The position numbers and the translations under genes are program-made. 64,000 bases of DNA from NCBI RefSeq assembly GCF_004337985.1, contig NC_043742.1, positions 5,011,259 to 5,075,258 on the forward strand, written 5' to 3'. The notes beneath the pieces were generated by a model. It did no database searches and had not been told where the DNA came from. It saw nothing but the letters and a program-made list of their open reading frames with translations. How positions within the stretch are numbered: the stretch's first letter is position 1; each line of letters begins with the position of its first letter. This document shows positions 34,131 to 43,719 of the stretch, piece by piece. The DNA is from Pyricularia pennisetigena. Its lineage: Eukaryota > Ascomycota > Sordariomycetes > Magnaporthales > Pyriculariaceae.

Positions 34131-35537
34131 ATGCCTGCGTACAACACGAGAAAAGTATCGTTGAGCTTACCTAGCCTGGGAATCGCTTTACCTGGCAGTG
34201 GCGGCAACCATGGACAGCGCCGCACGACTCCGTCCTCCGCGACTGCGTCGCCAACGAGCCGCCCAACGCCATCGTCCGCACCTGCATCGGCGACGTTAGA
34301 CCAAAGCAGCCAGGCACGCTCGCAAATACCTAGCAGCAAGAAGCGCAAGGCTTCAAACGATAGCGAGTCAAGTCCGCGCCCAAGCTCGATAGCAAAGAAA
34401 CAGCACTCGCAGCCCTCACTTACACCTGCTACCTCCCGCGATCCTTCCGAGCCCACTCCGCCGCCATCTCCTACACGATCTGTTGAGATGGCGGATGCCG
34501 AGCCCGTTGTTGTACCCAAGCCTTTTGATCTGGATACCGTCAATGATGAGATCGTCGAGGCCGTCATTAGAGTGCTTATTAGCCAAGGGAACCGACCGCA
34601 CCTTGTCAAGGAGCTTGCGACTATCCTGATGTTGCAACTCAGGATAGTTCAACAGTACGTCACATGCGAATCCCCATGGCCTCACAAGGCTTTTAACGTC
34701 GCGAAATATGCTAACGTGGATCTGTCTAGGTCTGCGAATCCATGCGCCATTATTTCCTCAAGGCTGTCAAGCTTCCTAAAACGCCCCTGTTGGAGCGCTT
34801 CGACGCCATGCCCTTTGGCCAAGGAGCTGGAGACTGTTCACCCAAGGAGAACATACTTCTATCTTACCACATGCCCGCACCCGCCATTCGCTGAGTCTCC
34901 GGTTTCCATGGCTACTCCACCAATAGTCAAGCCTCCTCGCGCAATAATCACACCGTCGTTATCAAGTGGCACGTCAGCTTCGGAAGATGCTGAAGATAAC
35001 ATGCGTCGTAGGCAGTTGAGCCCATCGCCCGAGATCGACCTGTCCTCGCCAGAGTTTGACGACTTTGATGACGAGCTGCCATCGACACCTCTGGGTTCAT
35101 TGTCGTCGCGCATGCCGCCAAGACTGCACCATCACAGCTCGAGGCACCATCGCGGCGCATCTCCGCCCCTCGAGAAAGACGAGAAGGAGTTCACGCAGAC
35201 GGCCAACGTACTGCAGCAAAGGAAGAAGGCCAGTGGTCACCTATTGGCAACCAAACCGGTTGACGCAGTTGTGGAGACTCCCTATAACAACCACGCACGA
35301 GACGAAAACTTGTTTGGAGGCTACAACTCTCACCACCACAGGACGCTTTCACCAGTCGCACCGTTGCCACTGATGACATTTTCTGTCACAAGCCCTGCCA
35401 TACGACCTTCGTTTGGGCTGAACCTTAAACGGGATGCTGAGGCCGAAAGCTGGGCCCGACTTGACAGCATGCTCGAGTGGGACCGTAGTCCCGAGAACAT
35501 TGAGCTCGAAGAGCTCGATGGACTTCTTGATTTCTAA
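34131..35537 (+). CDS. GDS1-type winged-helix nuclear protein
   Basis: Two exons (34131-34654 and 34730-35537) give 443 residues. The first 130 residues are Ser/Pro/Thr-rich and carry a basic patch SSKKRKAS that could act as a nuclear signal. Residues about 133-228 (FDLDTVNDEIVEAVIRVL through RTYFYL) form a winged-helix-like segment of the kind annotated as GDS1 in ascomycetes; yeast GDS1 is linked to nutrient and mitochondrial regulation. A disordered acidic/Ser-Pro half follows, ending in an acidic ELEELDGLLDF tail that could be an activation region. The intron is 75 nt (GTACGT donor, GCTAACG branch, TAG acceptor) and has no in-frame stop, so an unspliced form would also be open. The family call rests on the winged-helix segment only; the role is inferred. 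Confidence 0.68.
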   Translation: MPAYNTRKVSLSLPSLGIALPGSGGNHGQRRTTPSSATASPTSRPTPSSAPASATLDQSSQARSQIPSSKKRKASNDSESSPRPSSIAKKQHSQPSLTPATSRDPSEPTPPPSPTRSVEMADAEPVVVPKPFDLDTVNDEIVEAVIRVLISQGNRPHLVKELATILMLQLRIVQQYVTCESPWPHKAFNVAKYANVDLSRSANPCAIISSRLSSFLKRPCWSASTPCPLAKELETVHPRRTYFYLTTCPHPPFAESPVSMATPPIVKPPRAIITPSLSSGTSASEDAEDNMRRRQLSPSPEIDLSSPEFDDFDDELPSTPLGSLSSRMPPRLHHHSSRHHRGASPPLEKDEKEFTQTANVLQQRKKASGHLLATKPVDAVVETPYNNHARDENLFGGYNSHHHRTLSPVAPLPLMTFSVTSPAIRPSFGLNLKRDAEAESWARLDSMLEWDRSPENIELEELDGLLDF

Positions 35538-36918
35538 GGGATACCCTTTGTGTAACCCTGTGTACCATTTCATTCAACGCTTCGGCCGAAATGCCAAAGC
35601 TTTCCTCTTTTTTTTTTTCTTTTTTTTTTCTGCTTCTTCTACCCTCTCACCAACCTCCATCCTACCGATATTGCGAAGGATGCTGTACTTTTCTCTACTC
35701 TTTGTGCTTGTATCTCGTTTAATCTGCGACGAAATGAAACGGTCGGATTCTTTTGGGGAAATGTCAGGGTTTTTTTTTGGTGGGCAAGAGCAAGTTCGGG
35801 TGCTCTGCGTTACAAAAAGCACGTGTTTTTATGTGTTTTGTTTTGTGGCTCTGTTCAGTGGTGCTCTTTCTACCTCTATCTCTTCTCTCTTGCCATTGGC
35901 GTTCAGAAGGCATCGGATATCCCTTGTTTTGCTGTTTGCTTCTGTACCTGCTGTTCCCGTTCCCCTTTTTTTTTCTCACTCTACAGGACTGGGTTTTGTC
36001 AAGGTAGCCTAGGCATCGTCAAACACTGACGCTATCGCGATGTTGATGGCATTGGGTTCCTTTGACGGGCTCGCGCATACTTCTCTCGGCAATGTTTCCG
36101 TTGCTGGTTCTCGGGACCATTGTGGTCCGAGTGGGGATTAATAAAATCAGGATATCCACGTGGGTATCCGCCGCAAAGTCAGGGATTTGACGATTTGCAA
36201 ACCGAGAGGTCCTTAGTGGTTTCTTCTCCCCCTTTATTTATTTATTTGCTATTTTCTGTTGGAAATACGGGAAAAACAAAAGGCGGAATTGCGCTGAGAG
36301 CAAACCTAAAACAAAATCCGGCGGGGCATGCAGACAGCGATTGCTTGCTTGTTGATGGGGTGGTCGGACGGCATGATACCTGGTTCTTTACTCATTTAGA
36401 TGGATTCACACTTTTTTTTTTTTTTTTTACCAGCACAAGAGGGGGAATGCCCTATGTGCGCCTGCAGGGCCAAAAGATTAAATGTTTGGATAGACGTCTA
36501 GACGAGGACAAGGCTATGTAAGGCGTGGCTAGGATGGGCGACGTGCGCTGGTACAACGCTTTACGACGAAGGCGCAAATGAATAGGAGGCAAAAGGGACG
36601 AAGAAAAGTATAAAGAAAAAATCTCAACTTTTCCAATACCAAGCATGCGTTCAATTTTGTTGCTCGTGACGACGCATGAAGCTACTATCCACACTGAAAT
36701 CAGCAACAATATGCAGTTAAAGTACGCTCATATTGAGCGTCATCTGGTTAATTATTGGCAGCTACTATTCATGGAGTGGAGAATCTGGGTCAGACGGCAT
36801 TCATGGACAATCCATCCCTGCAGAAATTATGAGTCCTCGGTTGATCTACTGTGTGACAATAAATAGTGTACATGTATATTACTTGATACAGTATGGAGTA
36901 CACAAATGGCCCCAAACA
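35538..36918. other. Intergenic between convergent genes
   Basis: Pyrimidine-rich sequence with several T runs follows the GDS1-type stop codon. Open frames here are translations of T-rich sequence (Phe/Ser/Leu) and I do not consider them genes. Confidence 0.6.
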
Positions 36919-38376
36919 TCACGTCGCCTTGGCAGCAGCACCAGCAGCGTCCTTGGCCTTGTCGCTCCTCATCCTGAGCTCGATGAGCAGCGTGGTCCCT
37001 GCTTGCAAAACACCGGGCCGCTTGATGCTGACCACCTCGAGCCCGGGCACCTCGCTGGCGGCGTCGCGCACGATGCGCTCAATGTCGCGGTTCCACCAGC
37101 ATCCGAAGCGCTGAAAGTGGCTCGGGGCCAGCTTGTCGAGAACATTGTTCACGAAGCCCCAGTTGCCGCGGCCGTGTTCTAACAGGAGCATCCGGCCCGT
37201 CTCGGGCTTGAGCACGTCGGCCATGTTGGCAAGGAGGCGCTTCGGGGAGGAGACGGAGCACAGACCAAATGTTTGCACAATCACGTCGTAGCGGCTAGGT
37301 TCTTCCGTGAGCCGAGGCCCCGATGCCTCCAAGTCCACGGGTAGTGAAGGGGGCAGAGGTAGGCCGTTGTGCACGTCGGCACGGACAAGACGTAGCTTGT
37401 CGCCCTGGAGGTTGAGAAACTCCTCGAACCCGGCCTCCCTGAACTGCGCGTTGCCGGCTTCCTCCTCCTCCTTGGTCCGGCCCTTGCGCAGCAGGGTCTT
37501 CATGCCGGGAACCAAAGTCCTGATTCTGGTGCGGGCGATCTCGAGCACGTCGGCCGACACGTCGACGCCCGTGTAGCTCGTCATCTCGACCTCCTGATCC
37601 CTGGCCAGCTTCATGTCGCGGCGCTTCTCGAGGCGGCGGACGACGCGCAGGTTGGGGTCCACGTCGGCAATGTCATCCCAGTCGTAGAATTTAAAGTTCC
37701 TGCCTGTGCCAACGGCAACCTCGAGCACGTTTCCCCTGCACTCGGCGGCCAGGCTCTGGCGGATCTTGGTCACACCCATCAGCCACTCGGGCCAGTCAAG
37801 CCCTGTGTCGAACTCGGAGGCCGTGGCACGGGATATGGTTGGCGGCAGGCCGGTCGGCTGTGCGGGCTCGGTCTGGCGCAGCGTCTCATCGTAGTCATCC
37901 TGCGCGGCGGCGTCCAGGTTGTTGTGCGCGCTGCAGCATGCCGCTGACGACGAAGTCTGGACGAAGGCGGTGATGAGATACGATGCATAGGCCATGAAGA
38001 GGCTGCCGGCCAGAATGGAGCCGACAAAAGGATAGCGGTACTTCCGGAATAGCTCTGGCAAGGGCTCCCGCTTGTCCTGCTTCTCATTCTTGGCTGGTTC
38101 CTCTGGACTCGGATTTGACTTGGGTTTCTCGGCACGGTGCTTGAGTGCCGGTGGGAGATCTTTCGTCTTGGTAACTACAATTGGCCGAGCCGGGGGCTTG
38201 GCTTTTTTACTGTTTGCCCGAGACTGATGGATGTGCTTCCGGCAACATGGGAGAAGATCTGATTTGTAGCTGAGGAACCCGGAGCCGGTGCTAGTTCTCA
38301 GTCTCGTGCCCAGAGCCACCGGGCGTCCCAAGACGGCTGACAAGCTGCCCGGCAGCTTCTGGCGCAATGCGCACAT
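36919..38376 (-). CDS. Oms1-like mitochondrial inner-membrane methyltransferase
   Basis: A single-exon ORF of 485 residues from the ATG at 38376. The N terminus is rich in Arg, Ser and Leu without acidic residues in the first 35 (MCALRQKLPGSLSAVLGR), as in a mitochondrial presequence. One membrane segment lies at about 116-138 (YPFVGSILAGSLFMAYASYLI). A class I SAM methyltransferase follows, with motif I LEVAVGTGRNFKF at about 218-230, an acidic post-I SYTGVDVS and motif IV YDVIVQTFGLCSV. This order matches yeast Oms1, an inner-membrane protein tied to respiratory-chain function. The frame stays open upstream to 38595, but that part is T-rich and Phe-laden, so I prefer 38376. The substrate is unknown; METTL7/UbiE-like families are alternatives. 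Confidence 0.78.
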   Translation of the reverse strand: MCALRQKLPGSLSAVLGRPVALGTRLRTSTGSGFLSYKSDLLPCCRKHIHQSRANSKKAKPPARPIVVTKTKDLPPALKHRAEKPKSNPSPEEPAKNEKQDKREPLPELFRKYRYPFVGSILAGSLFMAYASYLITAFVQTSSSAACCSAHNNLDAAAQDDYDETLRQTEPAQPTGLPPTISRATASEFDTGLDWPEWLMGVTKIRQSLAAECRGNVLEVAVGTGRNFKFYDWDDIADVDPNLRVVRRLEKRRDMKLARDQEVEMTSYTGVDVSADVLEIARTRIRTLVPGMKTLLRKGRTKEEEEAGNAQFREAGFEEFLNLQGDKLRLVRADVHNGLPLPPSLPVDLEASGPRLTEEPSRYDVIVQTFGLCSVSSPKRLLANMADVLKPETGRMLLLEHGRGNWGFVNNVLDKLAPSHFQRFGCWWNRDIERIVRDAASEVPGLEVVSIKRPGVLQAGTTLLIELRMRSDKAKDAAGAAAKAT

Positions 38377-38998
38377 CCTGTCTACCTGCGCGAGGAGTTT
38401 CGAGAGAAATTTTATCTCATGGCGTACGTTCCCACGCTCTATTCCTCTGCCCTGTGACTTGGTCGCAAAATCTTTAGGTATCCAAGCTTGAAGGGAGAGA
38501 AAGATGTAAAGAGAAAAAAAGACAGAGAAAAACGTAAAAGAAAAAAATTCACGCAAAAACCGGCACAGGCTGTGGGACAGCCTAGCACAGAGCACACTTA
38601 TAGAAAAGACCTATAAGACCCCGGAACCAGATGAGCTGGGTTTTGTTTCTCTCTTGGATTTGATGTGAAACCCTAAGTATGGTGTTGGTGGAAACGCGTG
38701 CATCTTGAATTCATTCCTCCAAAAACGCCTGTCATTCAGCACCTGCATCCACAATGACCCGCCAGAAACCCGCTTATGTCATTCAGCATAGCATCCCTGG
38801 GTTAGGGTAGCTGCTGCCTGGAAAACCTCTCATTGAGTATTCCAAACTGACATCATCTTCATTTGTCTTTTTTATTTTGTTCCTTTTTCCAATTTCTCCA
38901 ACCCAGATGACTGGTGAAAGCTTCTGCAGGTTTTTAATCAGGTAGCATGATACCGTTACGTGAAATCAGTCTCTCTCCAGACTGAACCGCCATAAGAA
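38377..38998. promoter_or_regulatory. Divergent promoter region, Oms1-like / IMPACT-like genes
   Basis: The two start codons are 622 bp apart in opposite directions. The interval carries GTTAGGGT at 38811-38818, an AAACCCTAA element near 38669, and long T- and A-rich stretches. No gene is seen. Confidence 0.55.
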
Positions 38999-40702
38999 AT
39001 GGCAACCCAACAAGACGTCCAAGAACTCCTACGCCTCCTCGTAGGCGCCAGGAAGCTGCCTATGCTGCGGGCAATGGCCCAGGTAAAAGCTCTCCAGGTC
39101 GAGGGATTGAAGAGCATTCGCCAGGTGGCCGAAGCCGATCAGGCTGCTGTAGAGCGGGCTTTTTCCGACGCCAAAGCTGCGCGCGCTCTGCAGAACGCAT
39201 GCAAGGCTGCCGTAAAGCGAGGTGATTCCGGCGTCGGCGCAGGGTCGGGAAAGAGGGCAGGGTCTGATGCCGACGCAGGCGCCAACAAACGCGCCAAGAC
39301 GGCAGCTGGAAGCAGCGGCGACGGCTCCTTGTTTGGACTGCCGTCCCAGATGACACCGCAAGAGCTAGAGGAGTCACTGGATTTACCTGTCGATATGGAC
39401 GAGGAGCGCATCGCGGCAACGTCTATAGAATGTAACCGAGCGCCTCTTGTTCTCGCCTTCGCCGCCGAGCTACTGCGCTACACGATGCCGGAACAGCCAC
39501 CGTCAAGTCGATTGAGCATTGCACAGGCCGTGGTGGCTGCCAACTCTCGATCCAAGGCGACCAGTCTGGGCATTGAGAAAGGGATTCCGGCAGATCGAGA
39601 AGGTTGGGGTGAAGGCCAACCGCGGGTCCGCGTGATGGGTCGCGAGGTTAGCGTACTCAAGCGCGGCGGCTACGAGTGGAAGGGCTCCGAGTCTGTAGAG
39701 AAAGCGAGCGAGACAAAGCAGGATGCTTTTGCCATCATGATGCAAAACGACACCCAAGAGTCGCGCACAGAGCCGGCTACATCACAACAAACATCCCTTG
39801 AACCGAAGCCGCTGACTTGGTCGACAAGCCAGTCGGTCTCACTCAAGGAGTCGACATTCATCGCCAGGGCGACAACTATGAGCAGCGTTTACGACAGAAA
39901 GAAACTGTTTGCGGCCCTTATGGAGAAATATCCTGTACTCAAGACCGCCACCCATAACGCGTGGGCTTACCGGGTGAAGCAGACAGGATCAGGACGGGTG
40001 ACCGAAGATTCATTCGACGACGGTGAGACTGGCTGTGGTAAACTAATGCTGGAAGTCATGCGAGAGTCGGATGCGGTCGATACCTTCGTCGTCCTCACCC
40101 GCTGGTTTGGCGGAATCATGCTGGGGCCGGATCGCTGGCGCCTTATGCGGACCGTCGTTAGGGGCGCGCTGTCGGAGCGTATGCGGCTGACGGGCACTCA
40201 GACTGGTCTTGGTGGTGAAGCCGTATGGGGTTTGGATCTTGAGGCTATGAGATCCAAGTCCACGGCAAGTGGTTATGGAAGCGGCATCAAGCATCACGAG
40301 ACTACGGTAGTAGGAATGCAGGTCCACAGACCCGAGGCAGCAAGAGACTATCTCCTCAAAAGCTTCGCCACAGGGTCCACGACAGAGAATACTGAAGGCA
40401 ATGCGGCAGACACACAGGACAATTATAAGACAGGTAGCAAGGACAAGAAGGCGGCAACAGCCAAGAAGAAGACGATTAAAGCTGTAAATGCTGAAAAGGA
40501 GGAGAATCTCGCCCTGCTTCTTGGCGCATTGCGGCTGCTTTACGATAGCTGGGCTGACCATCTTCCTGCTGCAGACATGGATCGCAGGGCATGGAGCTGG
40601 TACACGGCAGTGAGACCGGAGGTGGACTCGGGGCCTTCCGGCTGGGGTGCCAAGGGCGTTCTCAATTTGCAGAGTATACTTGACTTGCGTCGAAAGGAAT
40701 GA
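38999..40702 (+). CDS. IMPACT/YIH1-domain protein with atypical N terminus
   Basis: A single exon of 567 residues. The IMPACT (UPF0029) domain lies at about 282-400: KESTFIARATT, an HNAWAYRV stretch, DDGETGCGKLMLEVM and the hallmark VLTRWFGGIMLGPDRWRLM. Proteins of this family (yeast Yih1, animal IMPACT) bind Gcn1 and restrain Gcn2 through an N-terminal RWD domain. No RWD is visible here. The N terminus is instead a helical segment (residues 4-72, ending QNACKAAVKR), then a Gly/Ala linker with KRAK-type basic patches, then a second helical region near 140-195. The C terminus (about 440-567) is Lys-rich and then helical (ENLALLLGALRLLYDSWADHL). A Gcn1-dependent role cannot be assumed. Confidence 0.75.
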   Translation: MATQQDVQELLRLLVGARKLPMLRAMAQVKALQVEGLKSIRQVAEADQAAVERAFSDAKAARALQNACKAAVKRGDSGVGAGSGKRAGSDADAGANKRAKTAAGSSGDGSLFGLPSQMTPQELEESLDLPVDMDEERIAATSIECNRAPLVLAFAAELLRYTMPEQPPSSRLSIAQAVVAANSRSKATSLGIEKGIPADREGWGEGQPRVRVMGREVSVLKRGGYEWKGSESVEKASETKQDAFAIMMQNDTQESRTEPATSQQTSLEPKPLTWSTSQSVSLKESTFIARATTMSSVYDRKKLFAALMEKYPVLKTATHNAWAYRVKQTGSGRVTEDSFDDGETGCGKLMLEVMRESDAVDTFVVLTRWFGGIMLGPDRWRLMRTVVRGALSERMRLTGTQTGLGGEAVWGLDLEAMRSKSTASGYGSGIKHHETTVVGMQVHRPEAARDYLLKSFATGSTTENTEGNAADTQDNYKTGSKDKKAATAKKKTIKAVNAEKEENLALLLGALRLLYDSWADHLPAADMDRRAWSWYTAVRPEVDSGPSGWGAKGVLNLQSILDLRRKE

Positions 40703-41671
40703 ACTATCTTCACATAGGAAAATAAGGAAACATAACAATTATAAACATTCGGCTGTCTCTGGTACCTCATATCACTACCATACCATAAAATCCGCGTGTT
40801 TGACAAGTCAGTGTATTCTAACTACATATACAAGCAAAAATATGAGAATCGCGGGACAGTATGGTTGACTCCCACTGCCTACCCTGCACTAATTTACTCA
40901 CTAACTATATCAAAGCCAGATAGACCACTTTGTTGGTCTAATCGCCTTGGAAGCCACGCGGTTCATCATCCGAGCCATGGTGGCTTCTGTTGAATATTCA
41001 GCCAAAAACTCAATTCTGTAGCAAATTTCAACTGTGAAGTTAAATAAATTCCCTGTTAGGTTATCGGTCTATCAAGTATTGTGAGATTGCTATCCCTGAC
41101 TCAAAGATTCGCTGTTGAAAATGACCATCACAATCGACGGTAACTAGTATGTATAGTGTGTATATTGCATGTGACTCGACATTGTTGTCTGGTGTTGGTT
41201 GCGTTTTCAGCTCCTTGCTATTATTACTGGCTGGGATGTTTTACTGTACTTGTACTCGCCTCATCCGCCTCCCGCACACCGCCGCATTTAACCGGTGGTA
41301 CGGGCAGCAGGAGCTATAGTTGAGTCCCATTACGCAGCACTTGTTGGAGGACCCACCCCCGTAGCCACAGGCATGTGAAAGCGCGGGTAACGCTTGCATT
41401 AGCGTCTCTGCATTACCGGGGTTGGTGGGTATGCTGTTGCCTCGTGCCTCGGCCTGCCCAAGCTCACAACCCGGTCAGCAGCTTGGGACGAGCCGACTAC
41501 CTGCAACCGGAACTCGACAAAAGCCAGATCACGACTTCCAAAACCTCGCCATCTTTCAGCAAATCCTGGCCTCACTTCCAATTCATCCATTTCCACTAGC
41601 CTTACACTAAAGAGCTCTCGCCGTCTTTGTACTCTTATCATTCTAATCCGAAAGAACCCGCGCAAGCAAAC
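40703..41671. other. Intergenic between IMPACT-like gene and thiolase
   Basis: AT-rich 3' flank, then the thiolase promoter. Only short ORFs without family signal. Confidence 0.55.
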
Positions 41672-43297
41672 ATGGGTGGTAAGCCATCTAATTGTCCCGC
41701 ACCGTTTTCTTCTTGTGCTCCTCGCCGTCGACCCCAGAAAAGCTTGGACTTTTTACTAACAACTCGCCCTTGACGGCATGTCCCTACAGCTCTTGACAGA
41801 CTTCAGCAGATTGGCGGCCAGCTCTCCGGAGCGCTGTCTTCCGGCGGTCGCGCAAAGATTCTCGAGAAGAACCCCGACGATGTCAGTACATCTCCTTATC
41901 TTGACCGGATTCAAGAACCACAACCCCTCATCGCCGCCCTTGGCGAGGAACAAGAAAAATAACCACCAAAACCCCCACCCCAATGCTAACCTCTTGCGCT
42001 GCACAATGTTAGATCGTTGTCACCGCCTGCCTCAGGACAGCGTTCACCAAGGGTGGAAAGGGTGGCTTCAAGGACACACATGCGGCAGACCTCATGGCTG
42101 GTGCCCTCAAGGGCATCATCGGCCGATCCAAGATAGACCCGGCCTTGGTTGAGGATATCTGCGTCGGTACCGTCCTGGCCCCCGGCGGTGGCGCCACCGA
42201 GATGCGTGCCGCTGCCCTGGTGGCCGGCTTCCCCGAGAGCGCCTCCGTCCGCACCCTCAACCGCCAGTGCTCTTCAGGTCTGCAGGCCTGCGTTGACGTT
42301 GCCAACCAGATCAGGTCTGGCATGATTGAGATCGGTATCGGCGCTGGCGTCGAGTCGATGAGCACAAACTACGGGTAGGTTTTTTTTTTTTATTTTTTTA
42401 TTTTTTATTTTTATTTTTTTTTCAAAGAAGTCTCGAGGCGATTTCGCCATTCGCGCCCACAAGCTCAAGCATTCGCTAACCTCATTTCCACCAAACAGCC
42501 CCGCCGCCGTGGCCGAGTTCTCGGAACTACTCGAGTCCCACCCCGAAGCCGCGAACTGCAAGGTGCCCATGGGTGTGCTCTCGGAGAACATGGCCCGTGA
42601 ACGTAACGTGCCGCGTGCTGCTCAGGATGCCTTTGCCGCCGCTTCATACCAGAAGGCCGAGGCCGCTCAGAAGCAGGGTCTCTTCAAGGAGGAGATCGAG
42701 CCGCTGCGCGTCAAGTTCGAGGACCCCAAGACTGGCGAGACCCGTGATATCGTCGTTGACGGCGACGATGGTGTCCGCCCCGGTATGACCGTCGAGGCGC
42801 TCGCCAAGATCAAGCCTGCCTTTGCCGAGGGTGGCAGCATCCACGCCGGCAACGCTTCGCAGATCTCTGACGGTGCCGCCGCTGTCCTGCTCATGAAGCG
42901 CTCCACCGCCGAGAGGCTCGGCCAGCAGATCCTGGGCAAGTACGTCCAGGCCTCCATCGTCGGTGTCAAGCCGCTACTCATGGGTGTCGGTCCCTGGAAG
43001 GCCATCCCCAAGCTCTTTGAGCTCACTGGCGTCACCAAGGAGGACGTCGATATCTTTGAGATCAACGAGGCCTTTGCTAGCCAGTGCCTGTGGTGCGCCA
43101 ACGAGCTCAAGATCCCCCACGAGAAGATCAACCCCAAGGGAGGCGCCATCGCCTTTGGCCACCCTTTGGGCTGCACCGGTGCCAGACAGGTCTCCACCCT
43201 GCTTTACGAGCTGAGGAGGACAGGCAAGAAGGTTGGCGTTACCAGCATGTGTGTCGGTACCGGCATGGGTATGGCTGCACTCTGGGTTGCCGAGTAG
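41672..43297 (+). CDS. Peroxisomal 3-ketoacyl-CoA thiolase
   Basis: Catalyses the last step of peroxisomal beta-oxidation, thiolytic cleavage of 3-ketoacyl-CoA to acetyl-CoA and a shortened acyl-CoA. Four exons (41672-41678, 41790-41881, 42013-42374, 42499-43297) give 419 residues; the first exon holds only seven coding bases. The N terminus MGALDRLQQIGGQL contains R-L-x5-Q-L at 6-14, a perfect PTS2 peroxisomal signal interrupted by no intron. The catalytic Cys119 is in LNRQCSSGLQA. The second thiolase motif appears as NPKGGAIAFGHPLGCTGARQ, and the third as SMCVGTGMGMAALW with the second active Cys. The tiny first exon is supported by the GTAAGC donor and by the PTS2 it restores. Cytosolic acetoacetyl-CoA thiolase is excluded by the PTS2 and by overall sequence. 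Confidence 0.95.
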
Positions 43298-43719
43298 AGT
43301 AGAGTAATTGAGCTATGTTGATGAATTGACGAAACGTTGGACAAGTCTCTTTATATATATATATATATATATAACTGTACGAGATGACGGTCTTTCTGTA
43401 TCTGATTTTATTGTACCATAACACAATTGTATGATCAGTCGCATCTAAATTGGCTGCTCAAGCTGATATATGTGCAATGTCTCTGTATTGTCTGTTGATG
43501 ATCTCTTTAATGCAGATGAAGATTCTTGATGTACATGATGAAATGACCGCTCTCCAGCACCGATCATCTATCTCCATGCTAAGTTATAACCCAAACGTCT
43601 TGAAATGACACAAGGTTCAATCAACAGAAAAGAAAAAAAGTGCAACTTTACAATCTCCATCCATCTACAAAAAACATTCCGGGGAAATCATGCATGCAAT
43701 TTCTATGATGACAACACAT
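43298..43719. other. Intergenic between convergent stop codons
   Basis: 422 bp between thiolase and nitronate monooxygenase, with a (TA)n run at 43352-43373 just after the thiolase stop codon. No gene is seen. Confidence 0.6.
43352..43373. repeat. (TA)n microsatellite
   Basis: Alternating TA run in the thiolase 3' region. Confidence 0.9.

Noticed and set aside
35549..36030. Overlapping plus- and minus-strand ORFs rich in Phe/Ser or Lys/Glu
   Set aside because: They are translations of T-rich DNA following the GDS1-type stop codon.
38377..38595. Upstream extension of the Oms1-like frame to an ATG at 38595
   Set aside because: The added residues are Phe/Leu/Ser from T-rich DNA and would hide the mitochondrial presequence.
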